A stretch of DNA of 64,000 nucleotides. Origin: Paenibacillus alginolyticus DSM 5050 = NBRC 15375 (GTDB lineage: Bacteria; Bacillota; Bacilli; Paenibacillales; NBRC-103111). Where the stretch lies: positions 103,014 through 167,013 of the forward strand of contig NZ_AUGY01000009.1 of the NCBI RefSeq assembly GCF_000422905.1. Direction: 5' to 3'. Below are positions 18,599-29,000 of the stretch, in pieces. The position numbers and the translations under genes were made by a program. A model generated the notes under the pieces. It had not been told where the DNA came from. It saw only the letters and a list, made by a program, of their open reading frames with translations, and made no database searches. Numbering within the stretch: position 1 is the first letter of the stretch; every line of letters begins with the position of its first letter.

Positions 18599-18832
18599 AT
18601 GTCGATGACGAAGAAGAAAGTAATTCAAATTGGTGTGGTAAGCGAATTAACCGGGTTATCGGAAAGGCAGATTCGTTATTACGAAGATCGTAAGCTTATT
18701 TTCCCGGAAAGAAGTAAAGGAGGCGTTCGTAAATATTCATTTGAGGATATTCAGACCATCATGGAGATCCACACGAAGCTGATGGACGGCTTCCACACCG
18801 TTGAGCTTAAGCGCATGCTAGCGGGATCTTAA
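18599..18832 (+). CDS. Short TnrA-like MerR-family regulator
   Basis: 77 residues, consisting of little more than a winged-helix DNA-binding domain: VIQIGVVSELTGLSERQIRY, YEDRKLIFPERSKGG, VRKYSFEDIQTIMEI. This is very close to TnrA and GlnR, the nitrogen regulators of Bacillus. It ends about where TnrA begins the C-terminal tail that glutamine synthetase binds, so it probably lacks that control. The start at 18599 has AGGAGG 7 nt upstream; ATG at 18596 is an alternative. TnrA-type boxes lie just upstream, consistent with self-binding. It is 38 bases before tatC, so the two likely share a transcript. Confidence 0.85.
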   Translation: MSMTKKKVIQIGVVSELTGLSERQIRYYEDRKLIFPERSKGGVRKYSFEDIQTIMEIHTKLMDGFHTVELKRMLAGS

Positions 18833-18870
18833 GTCAATGACGATCATACTTAGCTTTGGAGGTGTTTTCC

Positions 18871-19629
18871 ATGCCAATAAAAGAAATGATGTCTCTCGTT
18901 GAACATCTTTCCGAACTGCGAACACGTATTATTCGAGTTCTAATTGTCATTATCCTTACGATGATTGCCGGCTTTCTTGCCGCCCAGAAGCTCCTCCTGT
19001 ACTTGAAGCAAACACCCCCGGCATCCGACATGACATGGCATGTATTTTCCCCCATGGATAGTATTCGCCTCTATATGATGATTGCGTTCGCGATATCCCT
19101 AACAGTCACTTTGCCTTTTATCCTCTATCAGATCTGGGAATTCGTTAAACAAGGCCTAACGAAGGAGGAGCAATCAACCACACTTCGTTATATCCCTTAT
19201 ACTATCCTGTGTTTTATCATCGGCTTAACCTTTGCCTACTTCGTTGTTTTCCCCATGTGCATGGCGTTCACTACCCAAATTTCCGATAACCTTGGATTAA
19301 CCCCGACGTACGGCGTTGCCCAATATTTTAGTTTCATGTTGAACATTGTGCTGCCTTTGTCGATTGCCTTCGAACTCCCCATCGTCGTTATGTTTCTAAC
19401 TAGACTAAAACTGCTGAATCCAAAGCTCCTGAACAAATTTCGCAGATACGCTTATATCGTGCTAGTTATATTAGCTAGCCTAATTTCACCGCCTGATCTC
19501 ATCTCACATCTGATGGTGGCCATCCCCTTATTTGCTTTATATGAAATCAGCGTCGTGCTATCACGTTTCGTCTTCAACGGACAAATGAAGGAGCTAAGCA
19601 AACTGAATATTGACTACGGAGCCTCTTAA
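18871..19629 (+). CDS. tatC: Twin-arginine translocase subunit TatC
   Basis: Six-helix membrane protein of 252 residues that recognises the twin-arginine signal. It starts MPIKEMMSLVEHLSELRTRI, containing the family EHLxELRxR signature, then FYEIWQFIKQGLTxxE-type loop seen here as IWEFVKQGLTKEEQ, and six hydrophobic segments. ATG 18871 is used because GGAGG lies 8 nt upstream. It is divergent from the oxidase-RidA-tatA operon; together they supply a minimal TatAC translocase. Confidence 0.94.
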   Translation: MPIKEMMSLVEHLSELRTRIIRVLIVIILTMIAGFLAAQKLLLYLKQTPPASDMTWHVFSPMDSIRLYMMIAFAISLTVTLPFILYQIWEFVKQGLTKEEQSTTLRYIPYTILCFIIGLTFAYFVVFPMCMAFTTQISDNLGLTPTYGVAQYFSFMLNIVLPLSIAFELPIVVMFLTRLKLLNPKLLNKFRRYAYIVLVILASLISPPDLISHLMVAIPLFALYEISVVLSRFVFNGQMKELSKLNIDYGAS

Positions 19630-19711
19630 AATAGGGCTTCCCTATCATTGCCTATCGTCCGCTTTTGGGATATATTTACGACATAAATCGCTTCCCAAAA
19701 AAAGGAGAGCT

Positions 19712-20599
19712 ATGCGGATTGAACAACTTCTCTATATCATTGAAATCAATCAAACCGGTTCGATCTCCCTAGCTGCCGAAAAGCTTCACGTCTCCCAACC
19801 AAATATCAGTCAGGCTATCGTGAGTCTGGAGGAAGAGCTTGGGGTGAAGCTATTTAAGCGTTCGCGCTTCGGAGCCGTTCCTACGGAAGATGGGAAATTA
19901 ATTATAAGCAAAGCGGAAGAGATCATACAAAAAGTAGAGGAACTCCGAGAGACGGCAGAATGTCAGTCCAATCAGCTCTCAGGGTTCCTTTCCATCGCTT
20001 CTGTGCCTAGCCTATGCTTGAGTGTTTTACCCTCAACCTTAGCGATTTTCAAAGCAAAACATGCTGGCGTAGAGCTCGAAATGTTGGAGCTTGATTATCC
20101 GCAGATTAAACAAGAAGTCCAAAGCGGTAAAGTAGATATTGGTCTAATCGCCGTATCCCGGAATTATGAAGAGCCGAATAAGCAATTGATCACTGAGACG
20201 TTAATGGACAGCAGAGTGATGGCATGTGTGGGGAAAAACTCCCCTTTGTCTCATCGAAAAAGCATTTCCTTAGAAGAACTTGTCCATCAACCGATTCTCC
20301 TGAATTCTGAGTATCTTATTGGTAAATTAAAAAAATATGGAGAGCCGAATATTCTATTTAAGTTAGGGAATTCAGAGGCTGCCAAACGTGTGATTGCGGA
20401 AGGTATTGCCGTTGGATTTTATACAGAAACCGGCCTGAAATACGACCCCTATGTCCAAACAGGCAACATTGTTGCCTTAGAAATCACTGGAGAGGATATG
20501 GATATTTCCTTCTGTTCCTTGCGACTAAAGAATCGTCATCAGTCCCTGGCCTGCAAAGAGTTTACCAAAGAACTAAAAATGATTATTGCAACAATTTGA
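19712..20599 (+). CDS. LysR-family transcriptional regulator
   Basis: 295 residues. N-terminal winged HTH: MRIEQLLYIIEINQTGSISL and AAEKLHVSQPNISQAIVSLE, followed by a type 2 periplasmic-binding effector domain (LSGFLSIASVPSLCLSVL). The ATG at 19712 with AAAGGAGAG is preferred over the in-frame 19610 start inside tatC. It is 82 bases past the tatC stop; the gap holds a TTTTGGGA/TCCCAAAA inverted repeat that might be its own binding site. It could control the amino-acid permease that lies tail to tail with it or the oxidase operon. Confidence 0.88.
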   Translation: MRIEQLLYIIEINQTGSISLAAEKLHVSQPNISQAIVSLEEELGVKLFKRSRFGAVPTEDGKLIISKAEEIIQKVEELRETAECQSNQLSGFLSIASVPSLCLSVLPSTLAIFKAKHAGVELEMLELDYPQIKQEVQSGKVDIGLIAVSRNYEEPNKQLITETLMDSRVMACVGKNSPLSHRKSISLEELVHQPILLNSEYLIGKLKKYGEPNILFKLGNSEAAKRVIAEGIAVGFYTETGLKYDPYVQTGNIVALEITGEDMDISFCSLRLKNRHQSLACKEFTKELKMIIATI

Positions 20600-21943
20600 A
20601 ATCGTGACTATTGCTTTCAGCAGCGTTTGAAGCCTGTTTATTTATTCGGCGTTTGCCGACAAGCTGCACATAAACGATAGATGCTGCGACAAGCACTATG
20701 TTGCCTACAATTAAGGGAGCCGACAATCGGCTGAGTAGTAAATAGCCTTGAAAGGCGAGTAAACCAACGGCTATGACGACAATGGTGTAAAGTAGACTTG
20801 GCTTCATAGTGAAAGGTGCTTTGCGATAAAGCTCAGGATATTTGCGTGGAAGCTGCACGGCAGAAAGTACGGGGAAAATGCTCGAAATGAGTAAAATGCC
20901 AACCCCTAGCTGTGAAATCGTGGTCAACGATACTCCTGTCACAATGGGTATGACACCAAGGAGATAGTAAAACGTGAGCAGCCAATGCGGTGTACCAACC
21001 TTCGATTAACGGTGCCGAATGATGAAGGGAGCCAACCATCGCGACATGCCACCAGCATCCCCCTTGTCACCCAGGAAAATGTCACATTAAGTGTAGAAGC
21101 CAGTGCAAACATAGCCCCGCCTATAATAAAAAATAGGAATAATGGATTGGGCAATATCGTCCTTGCCACATCTGAAAGCGACTCTCCAGCAACTTCCGAA
21201 ATCGGCAGAACTCCGGTTGCCACAATGCCAATACCTATATAAAGTAAGGAAACTATGCCACTACTGATGAAAATGGTTAGCGGAATATCCCTTTGCGGCC
21301 GCTTCATTTCGCCTCCGAGCTCAACTACAGCATAAGCGCCACCAGATGCAAAGGACGTGATGCCAACCGCTGTAAGAAAGCTGCCTATGCCCTGAGGAAA
21401 GATCTTTGCGGGATGAAACACCGAATAGTCGACCTCCGAAATTCCCCATACAATGAAAACAAGAAGTGACAGCAGCTTAATCGCTACGAGCACCTTTCCT
21501 AATGATGACATAAACTTGATGCCAAACAGATTAATGAGATAGAAGAAAGTCAGCACTGTGAAGGCAACAAGCATGATCGGCGTATCCGGCATGATTCCCT
21601 GTAAATATTGTGCGAAGGAAATGGCATAAACAGCGATGGTTAAATGACCGAATGTAAATAGGATTAAATAGACAAACCCTGCGTTCGGAGAAAGTAACCG
21701 ACTCGTATATTTATACATGCCTCCGGTTGCAGGAAGAACTGAGCCTAATACAGCAAGAGGAATCGTGATGATGAGCATAAAAACAGAGGAAAGCACGAAA
21801 GCAAGCGGTACTCCAGACCCCGTTAAGGCAATGGCGATGCCAGTGATTGACATGATTCCCGCTCCAATAATTTGACCGAGGGCGATACCAATCGAATCTC
21901 GTAAGCCTAACACCTTCTTCAATTTCCCTTCTTCATTCACCAT
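20583..21943 (-). pseudogene. APC-family amino acid permease, frameshifted
   Basis: Membrane amino-acid transporter of about 453 residues when read across a break. The N-terminal part starts MVNEEGKLKKVLGLRDSIGI, followed by the GAGIMSITG helix 1 motif and ends in NVTFSWVTRGMLVACRDGWLP; the C-terminal part (from GVSLTTISQLGVGILL) lies in another frame. The shift is repaired by adding one base between 20996 and 20997 (NRRFGTPHWLLTFYYLLG then reads through), so it is either a recent single-base deletion or a sequencing error. GGGAGGG precedes the ATG at 21943. Its stop overlaps the LysR stop by 17 bases. Confidence 0.8.
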
Positions 21944-22165
21944 ATTCAGCAGTCCCTCCCTCTCAACTCTACCCTTACATATATACACTCATCTTCTGCA
22001 TAAACCAAGTATTCCCTCTTCTTCTTCATGAAAATAGAGGTATTTTTTTAATGTAAATAGTCATAATCGATCAATATCCCACATAGAGTATATAGTTGCT
22101 TATTACTGAAAGCCAAATGAAAGTTTACTGAAATCCAATTTGCACACTTGAAGGGATGCTGATTT

Positions 22166-22654
22166 CGTATTATTACATTAGAACAAATTCAATTCATCGA
22201 AGCTCGCTGTATCAATCCGCAAGATGCCATCATCGTTCGTTTACTTACTGAGGGTATTGCCTCTCACGAAATTGTTTATTTGAAAAAGAACTCTTTAGAC
22301 GCCAAAAATCAAATGCTTACAGTCACTGATGCTATGGGTGTAAAGAGGCAAGTACAAATTACGCGAACATGTGCTGAATTGTATCAAAGTGCTCTGGGAC
22401 AAACGAAATACATAGCCAATTACGGAGACCTTCCCCATAAACAACTGACAACCGATCTTCGAGATAGCGAGTATCTCATCAAAGTAAGCATGCGAGATTT
22501 TATTGCAAATCGTAGTATGATTACAGAGATGGATTCCGTTATTTTGCGAACGATATATATGAGACTTCGGCGATTAGCTGACTTTTTCTCAACACCGGAA
22601 CTCACGTATTTAACGACTGGAAAGCTTGAACTTAAACAACTGGCACATGCCTAA
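22166..22654 (+). pseudogene. Remnant related to MrpR/YopR-type phage repressor (integrase-like fold)
   Basis: The clean reading frame from about 22166 encodes ITLEQIQFIEARCINPQDAI, then IVRLLTEGIASHEIVYLKKN and VTDAMGVKRQVQI, and ends GKLELKQLAHA. This resembles the catalytic-like half of SP-beta MrpR (YopR), a tyrosine-recombinase-derived repressor; the relation rests on pattern memory. Full relatives are about 300 residues, here about 163, with the N-terminal domain missing and the end shortened. The only good start (ATG at 22157 after GAAGGG) is in a different frame and would need one base removed. A TTG at 22280 would leave 124 residues. Confidence 0.45.
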
Positions 22655-22673
22655 TCATTAAAATGGATTGGAA

Positions 22674-22727
22674 AAGAGGCTATCCCTTCGGTAATCATTA
22701 TCCTACCGTTGGTGACAGCCTCTTTTT
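22674..22727. terminator. Bidirectional terminator between MrpR-like remnant and Spo0M
   Basis: AAAGAGGCT/AGCCTCTTT stem separated by about 30 bases, with A-run before and T-run after. Serves both convergent units. Confidence 0.7.
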
Positions 22728-22732
22728 ATGTA

Positions 22733-23545
22733 TTACTCCAACAACTCGTCAAAGATCTCCCGGAACTGATCCGCTACAGAGGAAGAACCTTCCTCCAACT
22801 CTTCACTACTGAAAAAGTAGCGATGATGGGACTCATCCATATCCAACATATCCGATAGAAATCCTTTGAAACCACGCGTTTTGCGATCGAACTCTAAGAT
22901 GATTTCAACACCGTCTTCATCCGGGTAGAAGATGAGTTCAAGCTCATCCACCGAACTGCGGTACTCGCCATTTTTATAGGGGACAAATTCAAACTTTTGA
23001 ATAAATGGTAAATGATAATCCCGTTGTAAATAATACTCATTCTCCGCTTGATGCAAATGAAAACCGAGTTCTTCCAAAGCTTCAAAAACAACCTCCGTAT
23101 GCGGGTGCGCCTGAACTTCAATATCATCACGATCCGAAGGATCAACCGCGTTATCAATGTCTAAGCCTGTACGCACCCAGATCGGGCTGACACCGATTGA
23201 GATTGGCGTTTCATGGGGCAAAACGAATTCAAAAGGAATTTCAATCGTTTCACCTGGTGCAATCACGAGACTTTCACCCAGCAATATGTTGGCAATAACG
23301 ATGGTTTCATTCTCCATACGAATTTCAGTTCGCCCATCGCGATTCGCATCTGTCTCCACAGGCTTCTTGTATTCCGTCATGATTTGAAAGTAGATTTTAT
23401 CTACCTTCTGCTCCACTTTTCCGCCTTTGGCAATAACGACGCCCTCAACCAGCTCCCCCGGAATAAAATCCTCCGTATGAAACTGTGTATCGATATCGAT
23501 ATTCCCAATCCCTACGCGTGCTAACATTTTCTTGAAAAATGCCAT
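22733..23545 (-). CDS. spo0M: Sporulation-control protein Spo0M-like
   Basis: 270-residue cytoplasmic protein with an arrestin-like beta-sandwich. Features: FFKKMLARVGIGNIDIDTQF at the N-terminus, then FIPGELVEGVVIAKGGKVEQ and a C-terminal acidic tail (DELLE). The ATG at 23545 follows GGGGGA, better than the frame start at 23566. Spo0M modulates early sporulation in Bacillus; the exact step is not settled. It stands alone between a bidirectional terminator and the P-loop kinase gene. Confidence 0.9.
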   Translation of the reverse strand: MAFFKKMLARVGIGNIDIDTQFHTEDFIPGELVEGVVIAKGGKVEQKVDKIYFQIMTEYKKPVETDANRDGRTEIRMENETIVIANILLGESLVIAPGETIEIPFEFVLPHETPISIGVSPIWVRTGLDIDNAVDPSDRDDIEVQAHPHTEVVFEALEELGFHLHQAENEYYLQRDYHLPFIQKFEFVPYKNGEYRSSVDELELIFYPDEDGVEIILEFDRKTRGFKGFLSDMLDMDESHHRYFFSSEELEEGSSSVADQFREIFDELLE

Positions 23546-23666
23546 TTCTGATTCCCCCAGTTGCATAATTGTTAGTTTTCTTCCACAAACAAAGCCCGAA
23601 AGTAGCGCTCTCTGTGATTTAGAAAGTCTCTCGTCAGAGTAAAATGATCTGTATCTTCATACGCGA

Positions 23667-24242
23667 TCAGAACCGAGATTCCCGGAATGTTAATTCCTGT
23701 TGAATCCAATCTACAATCATTTGTCTCCCTTTATTCTCGCTGCTAGTTCCATTAATAATAAGGTCGGCATACCATTTCGTTGGTTCCACGTACTTATCAT
23801 GACTGTGTCTAACAAGGTCTAAGTACTCAGCAACAATTTCATTCATGTTATGTCCATCCTTCGAATCCCGCGCAATCCTTCTAACTAATCTCTCGTCAGA
23901 TTCACAGTCGATATAAAACTTGTATGCTAGACGTTCTCTTACAACTTCAAAATGAAATATCAGAAATCCCTCAACGATTAAAAGATCGCATTCATGATCA
24001 CTTATCGTAGTATCCATATCACTTATTAATCTTTCAACATCAACAGACTCTGGCTGATTAAAATCATCGTAGTCTTTATTTGAGAAAGGGGCTCTTGTTA
24101 CTGGCCTCAACTTCTTAAAGTATCTATCACTATGTATAATTCGGACTTTGTAATGACTAAAATGTTCTAACAAGTACTGACTCCAAGTCGTTTTTCCACT
24201 TCCGGAGCCTCCAGATATGCCTATGACAAGAGGTTTTTTCAT
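23667..24242 (-). CDS. Uridine kinase-like P-loop kinase
   Basis: 191 residues. Walker A near the N-terminus reads GISGGSGSGKTTWSQYLL; then IIHSDRYFKKL, the conserved acidic nucleoside site, and a lid RRIARDSKDGHN. It fits the Udk/PRK-like phosphotransferase family, slightly short of the usual 205-215 residues. AAGGA precedes the ATG. The substrate could be a nucleoside or another small alcohol. Overlapping its 3' end in another frame, an open stretch runs to a stop at 23572 (about 40 codons), possibly a leftover of another gene. Confidence 0.8.
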   Translation of the reverse strand: MKKPLVIGISGGSGSGKTTWSQYLLEHFSHYKVRIIHSDRYFKKLRPVTRAPFSNKDYDDFNQPESVDVERLISDMDTTISDHECDLLIVEGFLIFHFEVVRERLAYKFYIDCESDERLVRRIARDSKDGHNMNEIVAEYLDLVRHSHDKYVEPTKWYADLIINGTSSENKGRQMIVDWIQQELTFRESRF

Positions 24243-24357
24243 GCTTGTTGTCCTTCACGATTTTTCAACATAATATAGGTTGTCTCCATTAACTTTACAC
24301 GATAATTGATCATATCTCTACGAGTTTATGCAATTTTAATGTTTGTAAAATAACAAA

Positions 24358-24396
24358 AGCTATCCCGCGTAGACCCATCTACATCGGGATAGCTTA
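24358..24396 (-). terminator. Terminator of the alcohol dehydrogenase gene
   Basis: AAGCTATCCCG/CGGGATAGCTT stem of 11 base pairs, followed on the minus strand by TTTTG and further T-rich sequence. Confidence 0.75.
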
Positions 24397-24400
24397 TCTC

Positions 24401-25570
24401 TTAGTCTAAAGATCGAATCAAAATATCTCGGACTGATTCTCGCGTCATCATTTTGTATTGCCCTACTTTGTCCTTCATGAATGATTTATGGACTAATTCC
24501 TCAATCCTAGAATCATCAATCCCATAATCCCCTAATCGATTCGGCGCGCCAAGGGAATTCCAGAAACTTCTCAGGGCGTCAATCCCTTCAAGTGCAATTT
24601 CATGATCCGTTTTATCCGATGGATCGACCCCAAAAACAGCAATCGCCAGTTTCATCATCCGCGAAGGATCTTCCTCCGCACAATGCTTCATCCAGTTCGG
24701 GAAAACAATCCCAAGCCCTCCGCCATGCGGAATATCATAAACGGCGGATAGGCCATGTTCGATCTGATGCGATGCCCAATCTCCACCATCTGTGCCGCTG
24801 GACAGCAGCCCGTTAAAGGCCGTCGTCCCCGCATACATGATCGTCGCTCTATGCTCATAGCTGTTAAGATCGGCAAGCAGCTTCGGCGCAGCTTCTATGA
24901 CTGTCAAAAGGACTGACTCCATGAAACGATCAATCATAGGTGTGTTCTCCGTCAAGTGGAAGTACTGCTCCAGCACATGCGACATCATATCTACGATGCC
25001 ATAAACGGTCTGATCCATAGGTACTGAATACGTGTAAGCAGGGTCTAAAATAGAGAAAGCCGGATAAGATAAAGGGCTGCTCCAACCACGCTTTTCATTT
25101 TTCTCCCAATGGGTGATAACGGAAATATTATTCATCTCAGAGCCCGTTGCCGCAAGTGTTAATACCGTCCCGAAAGGAAGCGCTTTGTGAGGCACAGCCT
25201 TCCGAGTAATAATGTCCCAAACATCCCCGTCATAGTAAACTCCCACGGAAATTGCTTTGACACAATCAATCACACTTCCGCCGCCAACGGCTAAAATGAT
25301 CTCGATTTGCTTATCGCGGCAAATATCTATGCCTTTGCGTACAGTGTTAAGCCGTGGATTAGGCTCCACTCCGGACATTTCAAACACTTCTGCTTGCATA
25401 TGTGTAAGCTGTTCCATGACAGCATCGTATACGCCATTTGTCTTAATGCTTCCGCCGCCGTACACGAGCAAAACTCGCTTGCCAAGCGTACCAAGTTCCT
25501 GTTGCAGCTGCTCAATTTGACCTTGGCCAAACCATAATTTTGTTGGATTAAACTGTAGAAATGATTGCAT
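24401..25570 (-). CDS. Iron-containing alcohol dehydrogenase (butanol dehydrogenase-like)
   Basis: 389-residue cytoplasmic oxidoreductase. It shows [14 protein letters not shown], the NADH loop [15 protein letters not shown], and metal ligands in [11 protein letters not shown] (His) and [15 protein letters not shown] (His). The YqhD/YugJ/BdhA subgroup fits best, which reduces aldehydes to alcohols using NAD(P)H. GAAGGAGAAAC precedes the ATG. Single gene with its own terminator; natural substrate unknown. Confidence 0.92.
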   Translation of the reverse strand: MQSFLQFNPTKLWFGQGQIEQLQQELGTLGKRVLLVYGGGSIKTNGVYDAVMEQLTHMQAEVFEMSGVEPNPRLNTVRKGIDICRDKQIEIILAVGGGSVIDCVKAISVGVYYDGDVWDIITRKAVPHKALPFGTVLTLAATGSEMNNISVITHWEKNEKRGWSSPLSYPAFSILDPAYTYSVPMDQTVYGIVDMMSHVLEQYFHLTENTPMIDRFMESVLLTVIEAAPKLLADLNSYEHRATIMYAGTTAFNGLLSSGTDGGDWASHQIEHGLSAVYDIPHGGGLGIVFPNWMKHCAEEDPSRMMKLAIAVFGVDPSDKTDHEIALEGIDALRSFWNSLGAPNRLGDYGIDDSRIEELVHKSFMKDKVGQYKMMTRESVRDILIRSLD

Positions 25571-25675
25571 GTCTGTTTCTCCTTCGGTGACTGATATCTA
25601 CAGCAGTATATCACATGTAAGTTTCAATATCGAAAACGTTCCTATTTACATAGACTAAATTGAGGTGATAATCTT

Positions 25676-26014
25676 ATGCCAAATTACCGAATAATTGTTG
25701 ATCTTTCTAACTTTCAATTATATCTTTTGGATACAAATCGTGTTGTAAGAGGATTCCCAGTTGGCATCGGTAAAATGCTAACTAACACACCTACGGGTGA
25801 ATTTTTCATTATCAATAAGCAACCACATCCCGGCGGCCCTTTCGGCGTCTTATGGATGGGTTTAAGTAAACCTCATTATGGTATCCACGGTACGAATGAT
25901 CCTTCTTCCATAGGCAAGAGGACATCTCACGGCTGTATCCGCATGTATAACGATGATGTGCTCGAGTTAGCCGCACTTGTACCTATTCATACTAGAGTTA
26001 CCATCCGTCCTTAG
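25676..26014 (+). CDS. Small L,D-transpeptidase (YkuD family)
   Basis: 112 residues, essentially only the catalytic domain. Active-site motif: YGIHGTNDP then SHGCIRM with the catalytic Cys (about residue 83), flanked by GKRT. YkuD enzymes make or exchange peptidoglycan cross-links. No signal peptide or LysM domain is present, unlike spore-associated relatives such as YkuD with LysM. GAGGTGA precedes the ATG. It may act on spore or mother-cell wall after release, or be inactive outside the cytoplasm; the location is unresolved. Confidence 0.9.
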   Translation: MPNYRIIVDLSNFQLYLLDTNRVVRGFPVGIGKMLTNTPTGEFFIINKQPHPGGPFGVLWMGLSKPHYGIHGTNDPSSIGKRTSHGCIRMYNDDVLELAALVPIHTRVTIRP

Positions 26015-26022
26015 CCCAAAAA

Positions 26023-26062
26023 AACCGTATACCGCACATAAGAACATGTGAAGTATACGGTT
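26023..26062 (-). terminator. Terminator of the large kinase gene
   Basis: AACCGTATAC/GTATACGGTT stem, then TTTTTTT on the minus strand just past the kinase stop. It could also slow plus-strand transcripts from the transpeptidase gene. Confidence 0.75.
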
Positions 26063-26070
26063 CTTGCGGC

Positions 26071-29000
26071 TTAAATCCGATGTACAGGTAACGAAAACGA
26101 GATGCTGCAGCCTTTGCCAAGACGGCTTTCCGCCCAAATCTGGCCACCGTGATATTGCACGATTTCCTTAGCAATCGCAAGTCCTAGACCACTGCCGCCA
26201 GATGTGCTGCGTGATTTGGAGACTTTGTAGAACCTTTCAAAAATATGCGGAAGATCTTCTTCGCTAATCCCCACGCCGGTATCCGTAACCCGAATTACTA
26301 ACTCGTTCGGCTCATCCTTGATTTCCACATGAACATCAATGAATCCGCCTCTAGTAGAAAATTTAATGGCATTGTACAAAATATTCGCATACACCTGTTC
26401 AATACGATCTGTATCTACCGTTAAAAGCAGTTCTTCGCCTTCCGAATGCGCCATGTTTAGCGTATAGGTAATTCCAGCATTTGCTGCATCCAGCTCATAC
26501 TTTGCAAAAAGCTGGCGAACCATCGTTCCGCATGAGGTTGGGGCTAGCTGGAAATGGAACTGCTTAGTCTCAAGACGACTTAACTGATACAGATCCGTAA
26601 TGAGCCGCTGAATGCCGACAATCCGCATGTGAACGACCGAAAGGTACTTTCTCTGTTCCTCAGGCTCTTGAATAACCCCATCCAGAATGGCCTCTACGTA
26701 ACCCTGGATGGACGTTAATGGCGTCCCCAAATCATGGGAAATATTAGACAGCAGGTCTCGACGCGACGTCTCCATCAAGATCAATTCGTTCGTCCGTTCT
26801 TTGACTTTGGACTCCAAATCATTATAGAGTCTCGCATTCTCGATCGAAATTGCCGCCTGAGCAGACAACAGCTTGATAATATCAAGCCGGTCTGATGTGA
26901 AGGCATTGCGAATCAAATTATTCTCAAGGTAAAAGACACCGACTAGATTGCCCTGATGCAGGATCGGCTCGCAGAAGATCGATTTACTCTCCGTTGCCCG
27001 AATATACGGGTCATGAGTAAAGAATCCCTTATTCTCGGCATCATCAAGAACTACGCCCTCTTTGGTTCGGGCAACGAATTGAATCACAGCCGTCGGAAGA
27101 TCCTCCCTTGTTTCTAATTGAACAGAGCTTACGGTACAGGAATCCTTGCCGTCGATGGCAAGCATCTCAGCCTCCACGAATAAGCTGTCGCGTTCCTTCA
27201 AGACAAGGATACTTCTTTCCGCGCCAGACGAATAGGTAACAATTTCCATTAACCGCTTGATCAATTGCTCCAAGTTAACTTCACTCGACAACGATCTAGA
27301 CGTGTTCATAATCGTCATAAAATCAAGCGCCTGCAGCGAATAGTCACTAATTTTGGTTGTGCCCCAATCCATCGACTCCTTGAGTGATGTTAAATAGGCT
27401 GGATAACGCAGCATTAATTCCTCTGCCTTAGCCTTCGCACCCCAGCTTAAATAACCATAATACGCATCGACGAAATAGGTTTTGGCAATCTTCTCACGTC
27501 CAGCTTCCTTATACATCTTCCCTGCTAGCTCACAGGCAATCGCCTCATGCTGGATGAACCCCTGCTCCCTTGCTTGCCGGATTGACGATTCATATTCTTG
27601 TTCCGCTTTCTGAAAATGGCCTGTTACCCGGTTCCACTCCGCATGCATCAATAGGCTAAGATGCAAAAAGTTTTCTGGACAATGAGCAGCCCATTTATCC
27701 ATCTTGCGAAGCATTTTTTTCATCAATTTGGCCAGCATCTTCTGCTCTAAGATTGCAGCCTCTTTATATTTTGCAGCTATGGATAAAGCAAAGTAAAAAA
27801 AGTTCTCAGGAATGTGAAACAGTCCAAAAGAAACAGACTGCATAGGTTCCGCATCTTTACCGAACTTTAAAGCCTCGTCATATTGACCAAACAGATAATA
27901 CAGCATCATCTTCTTTACCGTATACTCATGAATAATGACTTGGTTCGGGTGGATCTCCAGCTTACGGACAAATTGGGCTTCCTCTTCCTCATCCATGCCA
28001 AGAATCAAGGGATTCTCAGATTTCCCTTCCAAATTATGAATGACCTTACGGAGCATTTCTAACATGAGGAGGGTGTCATGATGATTGGTTTGTTCCAATA
28101 TCCGATAGTTTTTGGCAAGATCTTCTTGCACTTCCGAAAGTACTACACCTTGAAAATCCTTCACCAAAACCTGATAAGTAAGAGCATACCCCGCGAAAAC
28201 CAAGTCACCATCTTCGATCCCGCTTCGGAATGACTCCTTCAAATGTTCTAAACAACCCTGCAAAGGCTTAACCCAAGGTGTGACGAACAAACCAAACGAG
28301 AAATGGCTTTTGCTGCGGAATTGATGGGATTGAAATCTGGCATTCATGCGGTCGCCAAGCTGACCATATTGGTAGCCCAACTGATAATCCCCGAAGCCTG
28401 ATCCCAGAATCAAGCCATAGGATCCATATACATAGGCCATCATGGGGGTATTGCCATATTTCAAGGCATGCTTCGTCATGATGAACATGAACAATACGAA
28501 CAAATTCGTATTCACGAAATAGGCGGAGATGGCAATACTCATCATTAAATTCATTAATTTCGTTCTGTATTCATCTTCCATAATCGGTAAATCGTACAGC
28601 TGAAGCGTATTCTTCCTTCCAATCATTGCTTTCAGCTTCATATATTCGAAAAAAATGTTAGCGCCCGTAGGTTCTTTAGAAACACGGATGCCTTGTTCAG
28701 CTAGGGCTTTCAATCCGACTTCCACACTTTTATGCTGCTTCCCAACGTTCGTGTACAGTATCACTTGCAAGTTATACACTTCCAACTTAAGTTCGTTCGT
28801 ACGGGCATCTACAAGCAGTTCTTCATACGAAATCTCGGCTTCATCCGCCTGACCATTCAGATAAAGCACTTCTGACTTCTCCAGTCGAATGGAAAAACTA
28901 AGCTCATTTAACTCCACTTCCTCTACCAACTTCAGCAAAGCTAATGCTTTATTGTAATACTGCAGCGCTGAGCGATAAGCATTCGAGAATTTAGCCTTGC

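Noticed and set aside
19655..19706. TTTTGGGA/TCCCAAAA inverted repeat as a tatC terminator
   Set aside because: The downstream arm is followed by A and G, not T, so it does not fit a plus-strand terminator; a LysR binding role is only a guess.
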